Below are positions 1 to 12,140 of a stretch of DNA of 64,000 nucleotides, one piece after another. Each line of letters begins with the position of its first letter. The stretch's first letter is position 1. Origin of the DNA: Cranoglanis bouderius. Its lineage: Eukaryota > Chordata > Actinopteri > Siluriformes > Cranoglanididae. The stretch covers positions 10,570,001 to 10,634,000 of the forward strand of contig CM042555.1 in the NCBI GenBank assembly GCA_023630585.1. Direction: 5' to 3'. Below the pieces are notes generated by a model, which made no database searches, was not told the origin of the DNA, and saw nothing but the letters and a program-made list of their open reading frames with translations. Both the position numbers and the translations under genes were made by a program.

Positions 1-692
1 TGCGGAGCGAGAGCAGATGGAGCGAATTTCCACGCACTTTTCCCTCTTTATCTCTGAGCTGAGGATAGAAGATGAGCTTGAGAACACAGTCGGTGATGAA
101 AACTACTTTCATGTGTCATACCGAAGGGGGCCGATCTGTCTCCGACCTGCCAGAGAGGCAACATCATGATGCCTCACCGGGGTGATAATTGGTATTTGCA
201 ACAATGCTTCATAATGACTAAGTAATGCTCCACTTCAGGTGGCCGTCGTCGTACATAAATGATGTTGCCATAAGTAATAAACGTGTCAACACCAGCCATA
301 TGATGCATGGAATCAGGGAAAGGAAACATTAATATGAAAGTAAACATTAATATGAGCTTTTCTCAGGAGTGTGAAATTGGGCATTAAACTCTCTGACATT
401 TTGTTATAGTGATATGATGAAAATAAATAATAAAATAAATATGTAATATTCAGAAAAAAAAAAAAAAGATTTATTTGTGCTAGATGGACCTTTATTCTAA
501 ATGAGGGTTTTATGATTTAAAACTTTATTTCTTTAAGGCAAGGAAGACTGGAATATCAGCATAGTTTTTACTCACATTGACAATCTTGTCTAAAATATAT
601 AGCCTTCAAATCCAGATATTTATTTATTTAATAACTTATTAAATTCTTTTATAACTTCTATAAGCTTTCCACAATTGTATCTTTCTTTAGTA
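1..692. other. brsk2 intron sequence, nothing recognised
   Basis: This lies downstream of the 1865 exon in the gene's direction. The first 180 bases are GC-balanced and high in complexity; the rest is AT-rich with a short A run near 455-468. No exon encoding the HRD catalytic loop was seen here. Confidence 0.6.
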
Positions 693-1052
693 CACTGCAA
701 AAAAGTGAAAATATCTTTAATATAGTCAGATTTATCTAGTATTTCTTATTATAAGATTACAATAAACTAAATATAAGATCATTAATCCTATTTCTGGACA
801 TTATTACTAATTTCAAGCTTGTAGGTTGTTTTTTTATTGGCAAATAATTTTGCTTCTTTCTACAAAGAAATGCTTAAATTGAGCCACATTATCTGACTAT
901 TTGACTATTTCAAGCTTGAAATGAATACAAATGCCTTGAAATAGGTTTAATAATCTTACATGTGGTTTATTGTAATTTTATAATAAGAAATACTAGATAA
1001 ATGTGACTATATTCAAGATATTTTCACTTGCTAAGATGACTTTTTTTCCCTG
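693..1052. repeat. MITE-like palindromic DNA element
   Basis: The two ends are imperfect inverted copies. The left arm (about 693-776) begins CACTGCAAAAAAGTG and includes ATCTAGTATTTCTTATTATAA. The right arm (about 965-1052) carries the same motif in reverse complement, TTATAATAAGAAATACTAGAT. The right arm has roughly 14 extra bases near its tip. No coding potential. Probably a non-autonomous DNA transposon; the superfamily is not determined. Confidence 0.7.
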
Positions 1053-1348
1053 TTCCTAGTCACCCAGGTGTACTAAAAAAAAATGTAAAATATGAATGGG
1101 AATGTACTTCAAATATATTTTTCCCATATGGTGGCAATAATTTCCTGATGCCAATAATTGTGGCACATATATTTAACAAAGGGTTTTTTTTTTTTTTTTT
1201 TGATAAACCTGTGTTGTGTTTGCAATTGATTGATATCCATGAAAGCAGAGTATTTTTGTGAATACAAAAGGTTAAACAATAAAGACAATTTTTCACAGCC
1301 TTCTTTGCTCATATTTACCAAGGGTGCCAATATTAGTGGAGGGCACTG
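1053..1348 (-). mobile_element. Tc1-like element, 5' terminal fragment (same family as 55574)
   Basis: Read on the minus strand it begins CAGTGCCCTCCACTAATATT next to a TA dinucleotide (1349-1350). It continues through the untranslated leader seen also at 55574-55930, with shared text such as CACAAAAATACTCTGC and CACCTGGGTGACTAGG. It stops where the MITE at 693-1052 begins, before any transposase codons. It is a truncated relic. Confidence 0.75.
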
Positions 1349-2097
<749 letters not shown>

Positions 2098-2278
2098 TCA
2101 ACGTTGTGTTTTCTTATTCTGAGTTTTCGGTTTGTTTAATGTGTTTGGCTATCATATGGCTATCATAACTCAAAGCCTTCTTTCTTCAGACCAGCTTAAT
2201 CAAGTCTAAAACATTATGCTTCAAGGCAGGCAGTGTTAATTGGCACAGAACTTGTAACTTTAGTAACGCTCGGCTGTG

Positions 2279-2279
2279 A

Positions 2280-2339
<60 letters not shown>
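2279..2339. repeat. (TG)n microsatellite in the 846-bp brsk2 intron
   Basis: Uninterrupted TG dinucleotides for about 60 bases. Confidence 0.97.
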
Positions 2340-2342
<3 letters not shown>

Positions 2343-2765
2343 ATATATGTCCGTGTCCATGGCAAACACACTTTATCCTCATGTGCATATTCAAACAGAA
2401 GTGCGTGCAGCAGCATACACGCGGTCGCACAGCCGCACACTGATGCACACAGAAACAGACACACAGATCCTCTGATTTATTAGTCGATTAAAGGATTTTC
2501 TCATGCGATTACCTGTCAGGGCAATTTAAATTAGGGATGAATTCATACTTGATTTGTGAGCGTACAAACATTCTTAGGCAAACATTTTACGGCCGCTCGG
2601 GCCATCCGTCTGTGTCATCAGAATATTAAGAAAACAAATTTCTTGGCAGTTTCCACAGTGACGATTTTATCAATTATTGAAAACTGCATTAGGCCTAGCC
2701 AGTGGAGCGCAAACCCGAGAGAAAGACAGAGCGCGCCCTCCACTACGACATGCGTCATGAACTCT

Positions 2766-2768
<3 letters not shown>

Positions 2769-2821
<53 letters not shown>
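2769..2821. repeat. (CA)n microsatellite in the 846-bp brsk2 intron
   Basis: Uninterrupted CA dinucleotides for about 52 bases, ending about 30 bases from the donor side of the exon at 2852. Confidence 0.97.
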
Positions 2822-2823
<2 letters not shown>

Positions 2824-2851
2824 TAAACACCCAAGAGATGCATGTACTTAC

Positions 2852-2937
2852 AAATATTTCTTATTTTCATACACATCGTGCAACTTCAATACGTGAGGAT
2901 GTTCTATGAGCTTCAGGATCGCTATTTCCCTCTCAAC
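2852..2937 (-). CDS. brsk2: brsk2 coding exon, helix C to strand beta-5
   Basis: This 86-nt exon continues the kinase domain directly from the exon at 35248-35342, which ends on a complete lysine codon. It encodes VEREIAILKLIEHPHVLKL, then HDVYENKKY and two bases of a leucine codon. It contains the helix C glutamate (VEREI), which pairs with the catalytic lysine encoded by the upstream exon. The acceptor is CTGCAG just above 2937. The donor is GTAAGT, the complement of 2846-2851. The exon is separated from the previous one by about 32.3 kb and from the next by 846 bp. The peptide is the same in BRSK1 and BRSK2, so paralogue identity comes from the flanking exons. Confidence 0.97.
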
Positions 2938-3430
2938 CTGCAGAGAAAAACAGAGAAAAAAAATGAATGAACCAGTACAGACAGGAGCGCATAGATGAAC
3001 AGATATTTACATCCTGTGTCTATTATAACAAAATAACAGACCTTTGAGTGCAAAGTACAGAGAGAGGACCCATAATAAAGCATTAATGACTGTAATACGG
3101 ATTCCACTGCGTTTTGTAAAAAGCAAAGGCAGAGATGCAGTTCACTGATATTATCTTGTCCAGTCATGTCTAATTAGTGCTCCAGCACTTTCATTAAGAG
3201 GGTGAACATTAATCAGCGCTTGGCAAGGGATAAATAAACAAAGAACACAACAGTTGTGTGAAACACTGGGAGTGAATTCTACATCCAGAGCTGGTGCCAT
3301 GACACACACACACCATCATACACTCACTGGGTGTCTGAATGGAGCATGTCAGGGTGTAAAGAAACAATGTTTTGGAGCTTTTCACATTTCCTTTCAAACC
3401 TAGAGGCACGTAGCCTGTCCACCTACTGGC
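2938..3430. other. Intron, nothing recognised
   Basis: High-complexity intronic DNA next to the exon. It contains only a short CA run near 3301. No repeat family recognised. Confidence 0.5.
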
Positions 3431-3580
3431 ATCGTAAGAGGAAAATTGAGAACTTGGGAGAAAACAGACACAGGAAGAGAATGCAAAACTCTAACACAAA
3501 CAATACCCCGAGCTCAGGATCGAACCCAGGACCCTTTAGTTATGAGGTGGCAATGCTACCCACTGCACCAGTGTGTTATT
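3431..3580 (-). repeat. Degenerate tRNA-headed SINE fragment
   Basis: The segment AGGATCGAACCCAGGACC, followed by a stretch ending GCTACCCACTGCACCA, reads on the minus strand as a tRNA-like head with B box GGTTCGATCC. The left part resembles the body (AACTCTAACACAAAC) of fish SINEs but is heavily diverged. Confidence 0.5.
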
Positions 3581-3844
3581 TAATAAGTCTTAAATCATAT
3601 ATTACTATTATCTCTTTATCTATAAATCAATTATTTTCCTTGGAACTCTAGTGACCACTTCCCAAATCCAAGGTATTCTTGATATGATTATGATTATTGA
3701 AATGTTAATAATAAAAACAAACAAATAAGTATTAATAAAAATTGCTTTTTTTTGCATTTTGTTGTACTGCCCTGAATAAGCTATTTCACATAACAGATGT
3801 TTACATATAGTCCATAAGACACAATAATAACTGAATTTACACAA

Positions 3845-4330
3845 ATGAACCAGTTCAAAAGTTTACACTTGATTCTTAATACTGTGTTTTTTACCTGGAT
3901 GATCAACGACTGTGTTTATGTTTTGTGATAGTTGTTCGTGAATCCCTTGTTTGTCCTGAGCAGTTAAACTGCCCACTGTTCTTCAGAAAAATCCTCCAGT
4001 TCCTGTACATTTTCGGTTTTCCAGCATCACATAACAATTTACACCAGCCATCCTATTACATCCCCCTGGCTTTTAATGTAGTGTGTTGCCTTCTTGAGCA
4101 TGAGTGAATGTTTGCACATTTTGTAATAGTTGTGTATGAATCCCTCAATTGTCCTCAGTGTGAAAAGAAGGATCCCAACATCATATAGCCACTGCTGGAA
4201 AAGGGTCAAATATGCAGTTGATGCTGGAAAAGCAAAGAATGTGCAGGACCTGGAGGATTTTTCTGAAGAACAGTGGGCAGTTTAACTGCTCAGGACAAAC
4301 AAGGCACTCATGAAGAAATATCACAAAACA
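3845..4330. repeat. Imperfect inverted repeat of a DNA transposon relic
   Basis: The segment around 3948-4025 (GTTTGTCCTGAGCAGTTAAA, then a stretch ending CAGAAAAATCCTCCAG) recurs inverted at about 4222-4305. The left side begins CAGTTCAAAAGTTTACACTT. A related segment is at 25700-26038. No transposase seen. Probably a non-autonomous Tc1-type element. Confidence 0.6.
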
Positions 4331-4335
4331 AAAAA

Positions 4336-4386
4336 ACAGACGTGGTGCTGCCATACATAGCCCCCTATGTATGGAGACTTTTGGAG
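4336..4386. repeat. Stray terminal fragment of the 5008-6006 element family
   Basis: CATACATAGCCCCCTATG and TGGAGACTTTTGG match the right end of the element at 5008-6006. The terminal bases are lost (GAGCATATAT replaces GGACATCCTG). Confidence 0.6.
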
Positions 4387-5007
4387 CATATATTTTAATT
4401 TTACTACAAATTTTTGGAAACCTATGAAGCTGCAGAGAGCTAGCCTCATACTGGAACCGCATTGTAATATAAGCTCGTGTCCGGCATCAAATAAATGTAA
4501 TATTATGGAAAACATCAATTCCAAACTTTTGAGGCTTTAGTACAACCTACCAAAAAACAATCTAAAAGTATCAATACTCTGAATGTGGAATTTCTTTGTG
4601 AGAATTCCCACAAGCCTACCAGCAAAGTCTAATACTCACCACTGGAACTAATACATATGTGTTAGTTTCATCCGTATGTAGCACAACAAGCTCAAACTGA
4701 TCTTGTAAAATCCATATCCCACTGTTCTGATTACCAGATATGATTGGGATTAATTATCAGTGGGAATATGCAGGTAATCCGGATAATCCGGTGCTAATGA
4801 AAATGACCGTATGGGATCCGCTGCTGTATCACTCTTATTACTGAACACCTGCTCAGAGTCATACAGAAGAAGCAGCATTAAAGCATGCGTCCAGCGTTCA
4901 TCAGCGTTCATCAGCGTTCATCGAACTTCATTTTTACTGTTTGTAAAAATCACATGGAAGTTGAAAGAATTCCCAAAACTCAGTCAATTTATACTGTTCA
5001 TAATCTA
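4387..5007. other. Intron, nothing recognised
   Basis: No gene or repeat family seen. Three near-identical 11-base units containing CAGCGTTCAT lie at about 4890-4922. Confidence 0.5.
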
Positions 5008-5428
5008 CAGGATGTCCCAAAAGTCTCCATACATAGGGGAAATTAAAACTTTTTAGTGAAGTGTCTTCACAAATTTTTCATACTTCTGAGCTGTAGTCAA
5101 TTACTGCTTTTATCACAGGAGAAACAACACCATAGCTCTGTTTATGACACTGCTCATTTGTAAAACACCCAACTGAACACTGTACTTCCATATTTGGATA
5201 AAATCTATCACACATACCAACTGTACACCTGTACCAATGTAATAGATCTGGCTGGTTCTTCAAATCTGGCCCTCGAGGTCCACTGTCCTGCAGAGTTTAC
5301 CTCCAATCTCACACTCACAATTTTTACTATAGAAGACTTATTTCTGTTAAAATTTCAGGTCATATCTGGTCCCCCACCAGAGACATCACCAGAAATACCT
5401 GAAAGTGAGTGAATTTTTTTTGTTGTTG

Positions 5429-5459
<31 letters not shown>

Positions 5460-6006
5460 ATGTACTCTCTCACCCTCATAATGCATGCACACTATACATA
5501 CAGTCCCCCCCTGAAAAATAAAGACTGAGACCGAACCCTTCCCATGATAAATTGACCCTAAAAGTGGAACTTTGAGCAATCTTGAGCATTACAGTTAAGT
5601 TATAAATCTAAGGAAAAAGAATGTGCAAAATGTTTATATACTGTATGCCCATGTACCTTGTAATGTGATCTAATGGTCAGTTTTTGTTCAAAGGAGCTAG
5701 GACCATCCTGAGCTGAGATATGAAGGTTTCTGTAAACAGCTGTATAACCAGAATTTATTGTGTGCCATGACACAAAGATGGACATTGTGGTTAAACCAAG
5801 TAAAATTAAAAATAAAAAAAAAATTAAAAAACCTGCTGGTTTTGCAATGTCAATACATAGAGGTAAACACTCAAAAAAAATTAGGAAAATTAAAAACGGT
5901 CAAGCAACCTGCATTGGACCACATGAGATGAAATGATCTGAAGGCACAACCGACATGGTGCTGGTATACATAGCCCCCTATGCATGGAGACTTTTGGGAC
6001 ATCCTG
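5008..6006. mobile_element. Non-autonomous Tc1/mariner-type element, about 1 kb
   Basis: The ends are inverted copies: CAGGATGTCCCAAAAGTCTC on the left, and the complement ending GAGACTTTTGGGACATCCTG on the right. Both are flanked by TA (5006-5007 and 6007-6008). This is the hallmark of Tc1/mariner integration. The interior is AT-rich with a long T run (5430-5453) and has no transposase reading frame, so it would depend on an enzyme made elsewhere. Confidence 0.8.
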
Positions 6007-7209
6007 TATTTACTTGACCCCAGCAGCAATAGACCTAAAAGCCATCTACTTCAATTTTATTTTAAAATACCCACTATAGCATATAGATTGAGGAAATATG
6101 ACAGGAGATGAAATCTTTCTCAAGTTGCTACATTTCCAGTTTTGTCCATAATGCAAAATTTGGACCCAAACAGAGCATGTGCGTTCAAGTAGAGCAAAAT
6201 GTTTTTTGTTTGTTTGTTTGTTTGTTTGTTTGCTTTGTGGTCCATTGTTTTAGTTGTTTCATTTCAATGTAAAAAGCTAAGAAGCTGAGAAAGATCAGCA
6301 TGTGCTGGGCTGGAACTCTCCGTAAAATTCTACAGAAGCCAAGTGACTCTCCTACACCAGCTGCTCCTTCTCACATCAGTGCTCTCTACAGGCTGCACGT
6401 TGATAAGACTGCAGATTCATGTACCTGGGGTTCATATCAGTGTCTGAACAAAGAGTGTGCATCTACCAGACATGCCAGCTTACCACACACATAGTGCAAT
6501 TGCTTACTCCAGCCACACATACAGTTCTTACACACAAACATGTACTAGAGGTTGCATGACTATTAACTCTTTCTAGTCAACCAGTAATTCATAAAAGCAG
6601 CCAATTAAACTAATCATATTTCCCATAATAGAGCAAAAAATTATACGTGATGTTGCGATTTGAATAATGAATAATGAATGAATAATGAAAATGAATAAAT
6701 CATGTATAATATGTATAATATTATACTATTTAAGGATGTAGCAATTGTTTAAATGCACTCATGCAGACAAACGTGGCACCTGAAATGGTTGATTCTGGAA
6801 CTGAGAGCGCACAGCATGGAAGCTCATGCCCATCATCAGAGCCTTCTTTTATCTCAGAGACCGGTCTTCCTTGGAGAATTCTATAGCTACAGCAGCATTC
6901 TCATGGTTTTTCGAGAGTGAGAATGACCTGGGAGTCGAATTGGAAAATGTTGTACAACCCGCGGCATAGAATGAGCTCTTTCACATTGGTTACACATTTC
7001 GAAACAAAAATCCCTATGCTACAGTGCAGTTAATATTTAGTTTTAAAAGACAACAAAAATAACTGCGGGTGGGATTGGTCAGAATTCTTTGAGAGTGAGA
7101 AGGAGTGAAAAAAACCCAGACAATTCTACACTTAATCAAAAACTGATATAAAAGTGATTTTAACATTCAATTTAAAAAAGAGGCTTTTCACATACATGCA
7201 GTTGACTGC
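6007..7209. other. Intron, no gene recognised
   Basis: AT-rich intronic DNA with a (TTTG)n run at 6207-6232 and AATGA-type runs near 6660-6700. No TE family recognised. Confidence 0.5.
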
Positions 7210-7602
7210 AGGATTCAGTCCGGATGCCTGATTTTGCTGCGGCTTTTTTCTAAATCTATGATGCAATTTGAGGAGTTTTTTGTGGGGGTTTTTATCCAGA
7301 AAACTACTTGAATTGGTGAAACTGCAATTGCACAAAATTGTCTTTCACAGTGATGTTTGTTGGTAAATGAGACCATTTAGCTGTACTCAAGTTCAATTCA
7401 CGTGAATCAAAGAAGTTTTTTTTGTTTTCTGTTTTTTTTGCTGAATGTGTGTTGTGATTTCGTCATATGACACTTCTTGTCCCAAATCTGCGGAAAATCT
7501 GGGTTAATTTTGAAAAATTGCAAGCTCCTCCGAATATTGCGGAGTTTGCTTGATTTTGCCTTAATTTCTCTGGCTGCAAAATCACGTAATCCTGGAGGAA
7601 CA
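7210..7602. repeat. Interspersed repeat K, copy 1
   Basis: About 390 bp that matches 51297-51675 over its whole length. Shared segments include TGATTTTGCTGC, GTGATGTTTGTTGGTA, AAAAATTGCAAGCTCC and ATCCTGGAGG. No coding region. The family is not identified. Confidence 0.75.
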
Positions 7603-7819
7603 GAGAATTAGCTTCATCTAGAATGGAATATTTTTTTTAACAAAGTACAGCTGTTTTCTTTACCATTTCCTCATATTTTTTCCACCATCCCGACCAGTCG
7701 AGACTAATCCCCACAGCCGTGACTAGTATTAGTCGACTAGTCTATGCATCCCTTAACATGTTATATACATAAAAAAAGCTCACAAATACAACACAAACCA
7801 CTACATACTCACTAACCCA

Positions 7820-7858
<39 letters not shown>

Positions 7859-8690
7859 CACAAACCTACAATCATCTCCACAAAGCCATCTCAACACCTC
7901 GGCAAACCGAGCGACAGACTGAGAGGAAATTGTCATTTTATTACCATCAAAGCCGCAATTCTTCAAAGGTCTGTCACCCAGACCTTTGTGACAGAGCGAG
8001 AAAAAAACTAAATAAATAATGAAACGCTTCCTTTTTAATCTCTGCTTGACTTGCTGCTATATCAAGCGCCCAGTCATGGCAAATTCCTTCCTGCATTTGT
8101 CTCCCTGGCTTCACTTCTTCTTCCTTAGGAAAATGGAGAGAGACAGCTGGAGTGTGTGAAGTACTCATACACATGCGTAGTCATAATCATCTCTGTTCTT
8201 GTGTCTGATACTAGTGGCATCTTGGATTATTCTCTACGCTCTGACAAAGAAATGTTAGAAAATATGCTTTTTAATGATTTAAATCCTTTTTGGGAACTAA
8301 ATTAAATGTAAGGAAAGGGAAAGAGACATGCTTAGAAGCCTCAAGAGAGTATCATTAGATGGGGTGATATTTATGGCTCCATTGTGATGTGCTGATTCTG
8401 TGTTGAGCAGACCATACACACATTAGCATACATATTGTACAAATCTAACCAGAGTACACAATACTTTTTTTCCCTGAGTGTGTGAATGGAGAACTCTAGT
8501 ATAGAGCGCAACTTCAGAAGCTCTTTACATTAAACACCTGGTTTAAAATGCAGATGTGAGGCATCTGGTCTGTAACTGACAAAATTGTTCACACATTACT
8601 GTATGCTCTTCACTGTATTAAACTGCTTTTCATTTACTTTATACTATTTATTTATTTATTTATTATTTAATTATTTATATAAGGAAAAAC
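7603..8690. other. Intron with a (CA)n array at 7820-7855
   Basis: A CA microsatellite of about 36 bases is present. Otherwise unique-looking sequence with no gene. Confidence 0.6.
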
Positions 8691-9135
8691 ACACAACATG
8701 ACATGCTTGATTATTTTCCTATAACAGCGTGTACCAACGTGTGATATTTCTCTTACGGTATATCACAGCAATTTGCCAGCAATTATTTTTTATTTATTAA
8801 TGAAAGAATGATGCATCATACTTTATTCAGTTTATAGTTACATTTTAAGTTTGTGGAATGTCCACAAAATAAGTCAGTTCTTGTTATCACTTATAGCAGT
8901 TATAAGCATTCGTCCCATCACTGACGCATATCTTGGTTCTATTAAAGTATATAATACAAAAATAAATAAATGCAGCTTGTCATGTGACTGAATAAAACGG
9001 AAAGTGCAAACTCCTCTGTCTGGAAAACGTACTGACTGTTAGAAAGCAAAGTATAATAATTTTTTTTTTTTTTTTTTTTAATTCTGACCAATCAGATTCA
9101 TGAATTCAAAAGCACTGTGGTATAATTAACATTAT
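8690..9135. repeat. Interspersed repeat M, copy 1
   Basis: It shares CAGCTTGTCATGT, a block ending CTGACCAATCAGA, and GAATTCA followed by a CTGTGGT element with 56470-56945. A reversed copy is at 59690-59845. AT-rich, no coding region, probably a non-autonomous DNA element. Boundaries are approximate. Confidence 0.6.
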
Positions 9136-9147
9136 GCACTGGCTGTG

Positions 9148-9460
9148 TGTTCTTGGTGCTTAGTGGTCAGGACGTTTGCTTTGCACCTCCGGAGTTGGGG
9201 GTTCGAATCCCGTTTCTGCCCTGTGTGCACGGGCTTTGCATGCTCTCCCTGTGCTTTGAGGGTTTCCTCTGTGTACTCTGGTTTCCTCCCCCAGTCCAAA
9301 TACATGCCTTGTAGGCTGATTGGCATTTTCAAAATTGTCCATAGTGTGTGAGTGTGTGTGTGATTGTGCCCTGCAATGGGTTGGCATCCCATCCAGGCTG
9401 TCCTCCGCCTTGTGCTCCGAGTTCCCTGGGATAGACTCCATAAATGGATGCATGTTCTGA
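9148..9460 (+). repeat. tRNA-headed SINE, family 1, copy 1
   Basis: The head holds an A box-like TGGTGCTTAGTGG at 9154-9166 and a perfect B box GGTTCGAATCC at 9200-9210. The body continues with CTCCCTGTGCTTTGAGGG and CCCCCAGTCCAAATACATG and ends near ATAAATGGATGCATG. The open reading frames on both strands are SINE sequence read through, not genes. Related copies lie at 11621, 15741, 29045, 36287 and 59866. Confidence 0.88.
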
Positions 9461-9772
9461 CCAGTGAATATTTGCCCTTAATTATGTGCAATGTAAGAAC
9501 AGAATTCGATCAAAAAGAAGAAGACAAAACAAAAGTATCAATTTCACTTTGATTCCGACTAGGCGTACAGAGTAATAGATTAGATTAGATTAGTGTTCCA
9601 ATTTCTGGAGTATCACTTGTTTAGTGCTTGGAATGAATTCTGCCTCGCTTGTAAGTGGCGTTTTATAGTATAATGAATAAATGTATGTAATGAAATGTAA
9701 AATGTGAGCTTACATTACAAGCATGCACAATTATCTGCTGCTATCACTTATACACAACGATCCAGCCACCAG
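9461..9772. other. Intron, nothing recognised
   Basis: AT-rich with a short GATTA repeat near 9579-9593. No gene. Confidence 0.5.
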
Positions 9773-9830
<58 letters not shown>

Positions 9831-9845
9831 CACACACACACACAC
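9773..9845. repeat. (CA)n microsatellite, interrupted once
   Basis: CA dinucleotides broken by GAAA near 9827. Confidence 0.96.
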
Positions 9846-10257
9846 AAACGATCACTATTAAACATTAGAGTTGCCTTGCCTGTGTTTGTTATACAAAGAG
9901 GAGCGAGGCAGCTCTTTGCTTTCGTCTCATTATACCAGAGTGGAAGTGTTCACCTCAGTGCCCTTTCTCATTGGCTTAGCATGTTTAATCATTATCACTA
10001 GTGCAATAGCGCCTTGCAAAAGTGATTATCGAGTGATTCATTTCCCTCGAGAACTGGGTTTCAGACTCCTAAAGCCAGAGTTTACCATCAAATTACAAGG
10101 TCAAATGACTGCAAGGCACTGACTGGAACGCTACTGGAAGTAATTTGATTTGAACTGATGACATGCATGAGCTGCGGTTCGGATATTCCATTTCTCTGCC
10201 TGTTTGAACTGTGGAAAAAGAACAATGAATTGCTAATCCAGGATATTGAGAGAATCT
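9846..10257. other. Intron, nothing recognised
   Basis: Unique-looking sequence between two dinucleotide arrays; no gene or repeat family seen. Confidence 0.5.

Positions 10258-10345
<88 letters not shown>
10258..10345. repeat. (TG)n microsatellite, about 87 bases
   Basis: Uninterrupted TG dinucleotides. Confidence 0.97.
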
Positions 10346-10348
<3 letters not shown>

Positions 10349-11422
10349 GTAGTCCCTTCACCAATGCTCTTTGTTCTTGCTTCTTAATAAGAAACCCAAT
10401 CCCCAGGCTCTTTGTGTACGTTGTAACACAATGCATGTAAACAAGATGTATGATTAATAGATTTAACACCATTATAATAAGTGCTGTGTGATTGCAGGGT
10501 GCTGATGGTAAGCTAATATGGCTAATTGAATGGGTTTTGTAAAGACCTTCACAGAAAGCAGAAAACTGAATGAAGGCAAATGCAACAGGATGATCAGAGA
10601 AGAGAAGAGACAGGGGAGCTTTACTATTATTGCCCCATGCCATCCCACCTTTACCCCTTCCTCCCACTCCTCTGGTTATACTATGCTACGGGGTACTGCA
10701 ACTGTAATGTGACTCTGTATGTGTGAAACTCAGACTCGGAGTCAGAACATGAAACATGAAATGTTTGTCCATCAGCTTTGTGAAATTGCTAATAGCTTTT
10801 GTTTACTGACATTGCTTATTCCTGCTGTACGCCTATTCTCACTTATAGGAAAGATTATATCCAACAGGCTAGTTAACTGCTAGTAAACTAGCTAGAATTT
10901 GTAACAGGTACTGTAGACATGAGTGGAATTTCAATAGTAGAAATGTAAAAGTATTATTTGGCTATTTAACTTTAGTCAAACCTTTCAAAATGTACCATAA
11001 AAACTAATGTTAGCAAGATAGCTAGTCATGGTGCCCCAAACAGCCTACAAATTCATGAGGATATACAATTCCACAACAACCATATTAACACATGAAAATG
11101 TCAGCAGAAATTTAGGCAAAGGCAGCTCAACAGACTTAGGAATAAAAAAACACATAACTTTCTGATTTCTGAATCATTCCTATTTGGATTAATTTATTCA
11201 AACTCCCTAACACCCTGTTCCTGTGCCAAAGTAGAACTAATGTTTCTAATGGTCACTTCACCTCTTGTCATTGGCTGCATCCCAAACCGCATACCAGCAC
11301 ACTACAGAGTATGTCAGATTAAATGTCAGTATGTACACTGATATACAGTAGTTTTATCGCCAACTCTCATTGAAAAAGGAAGACTTTGTCACTGCTCGTG
11401 TGAACAGGTAGAACTGTCTAGA
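10346..11422. other. Intron, nothing firmly recognised
   Basis: No gene. GCTGCATCCCAAACCGCATAC at 11274-11294 resembles 53348-53370 and a segment near 43640, which suggests a small fragment of a dispersed fish repeat. Confidence 0.45.
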
Positions 11423-12140
11423 ACTGTGGTTCTCAAAGTGGACTCCGCGTACCTCCATGGGTCATTGAAAAATAACGATAGGGTCCGTGATCTAAAAAAA
11501 AAATTGTTATGGTGATGGCAATCACAACCCACCATTAGTTTTTATACCTATAAATAAGTATCAACAGGAATCTAATGAGATTTTTATTTTTTTTTTAAAA
11601 TAAAAATGGGTTCTATGTAGGGGAGCATGGTGGCGTAGTGGTTAGCACGTTTGCCTCATGCCTCCAGGGTTGGGGGTTCAAATCCCATCTCCACCCTGTG
11701 TGTGCATAGTTTGCATGTTCTACCTGTGCTTTGGGGGTTTCCTCTGGGTTTCCACCCCCAGTCCAAAGACATGCATTGTAGGCTCATTGGCATTTCCAAA
11801 CTGTCTGTAATGTGTGTGCGATTGTGTCCTGTGATGGGTGGACACCCCATCCAAGGTGTCCCCCGCCTCATGCCCCGAGTCCCCTTGTATAGGATCCAGG
11901 CTCCCCCGCAACCCTGTATAGGAAGTGTGGCATGGAAAATGGATGGATGGGATAGATGTGTTCGATGTATGAAAAGTTCAGAAATTTTAATCTTTGGCTC
12001 TAATAAATAGCCAATAGTATATGATTGTACACATGAATAGTTGAATAGTTTGTTTGCAAAATAAATCTGTACTGAGGGAGTCATTTTTTACAGGTACAGG
12101 GGCCCCTGACAGTAAAACATTTGAGAAGCCCTCCTATAGA
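11423..12140. mobile_element. Probable hAT-like element split by a SINE
   Basis: The left part carries GTGGTTCTCAAAGTGG and the right part ends ACATTTGAGAAGCCCTC, an inverted TTCTCAAA signal. The middle is occupied by a family-1 SINE (11621-11951). A segment with AATAAATCTGTACTGAG occurs here at about 12060 and again at about 22307. No transposase. The hAT assignment is tentative because no 8-bp target duplication was established. Confidence 0.5.
11621..11951 (+). repeat. tRNA-headed SINE, family 1, copy 2
   Basis: The A box-like TGGCGTAGTGG lies at 11631-11641 and the B box GGTTCAAATCC at 11675-11685. The typical body follows (CCCCCAGTCCAAAGACATGC), and the end has GGATGGATGGGA. It is inserted in a hAT-like repeat. 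Reading frames on both strands here are not genes. Confidence 0.9.

Noticed and set aside
9154..9215. tRNA-like A and B boxes, possible tRNA gene
   Set aside because: No cloverleaf or anticodon arm fits, and the same head recurs at five other sites joined to the same 250-bp body. It is a SINE head.
10233..10667. 144-codon open frame on the minus strand
   Set aside because: A third of it is a His-Thr run from the CA/TG array, and no domain is seen. Repeat read-through.
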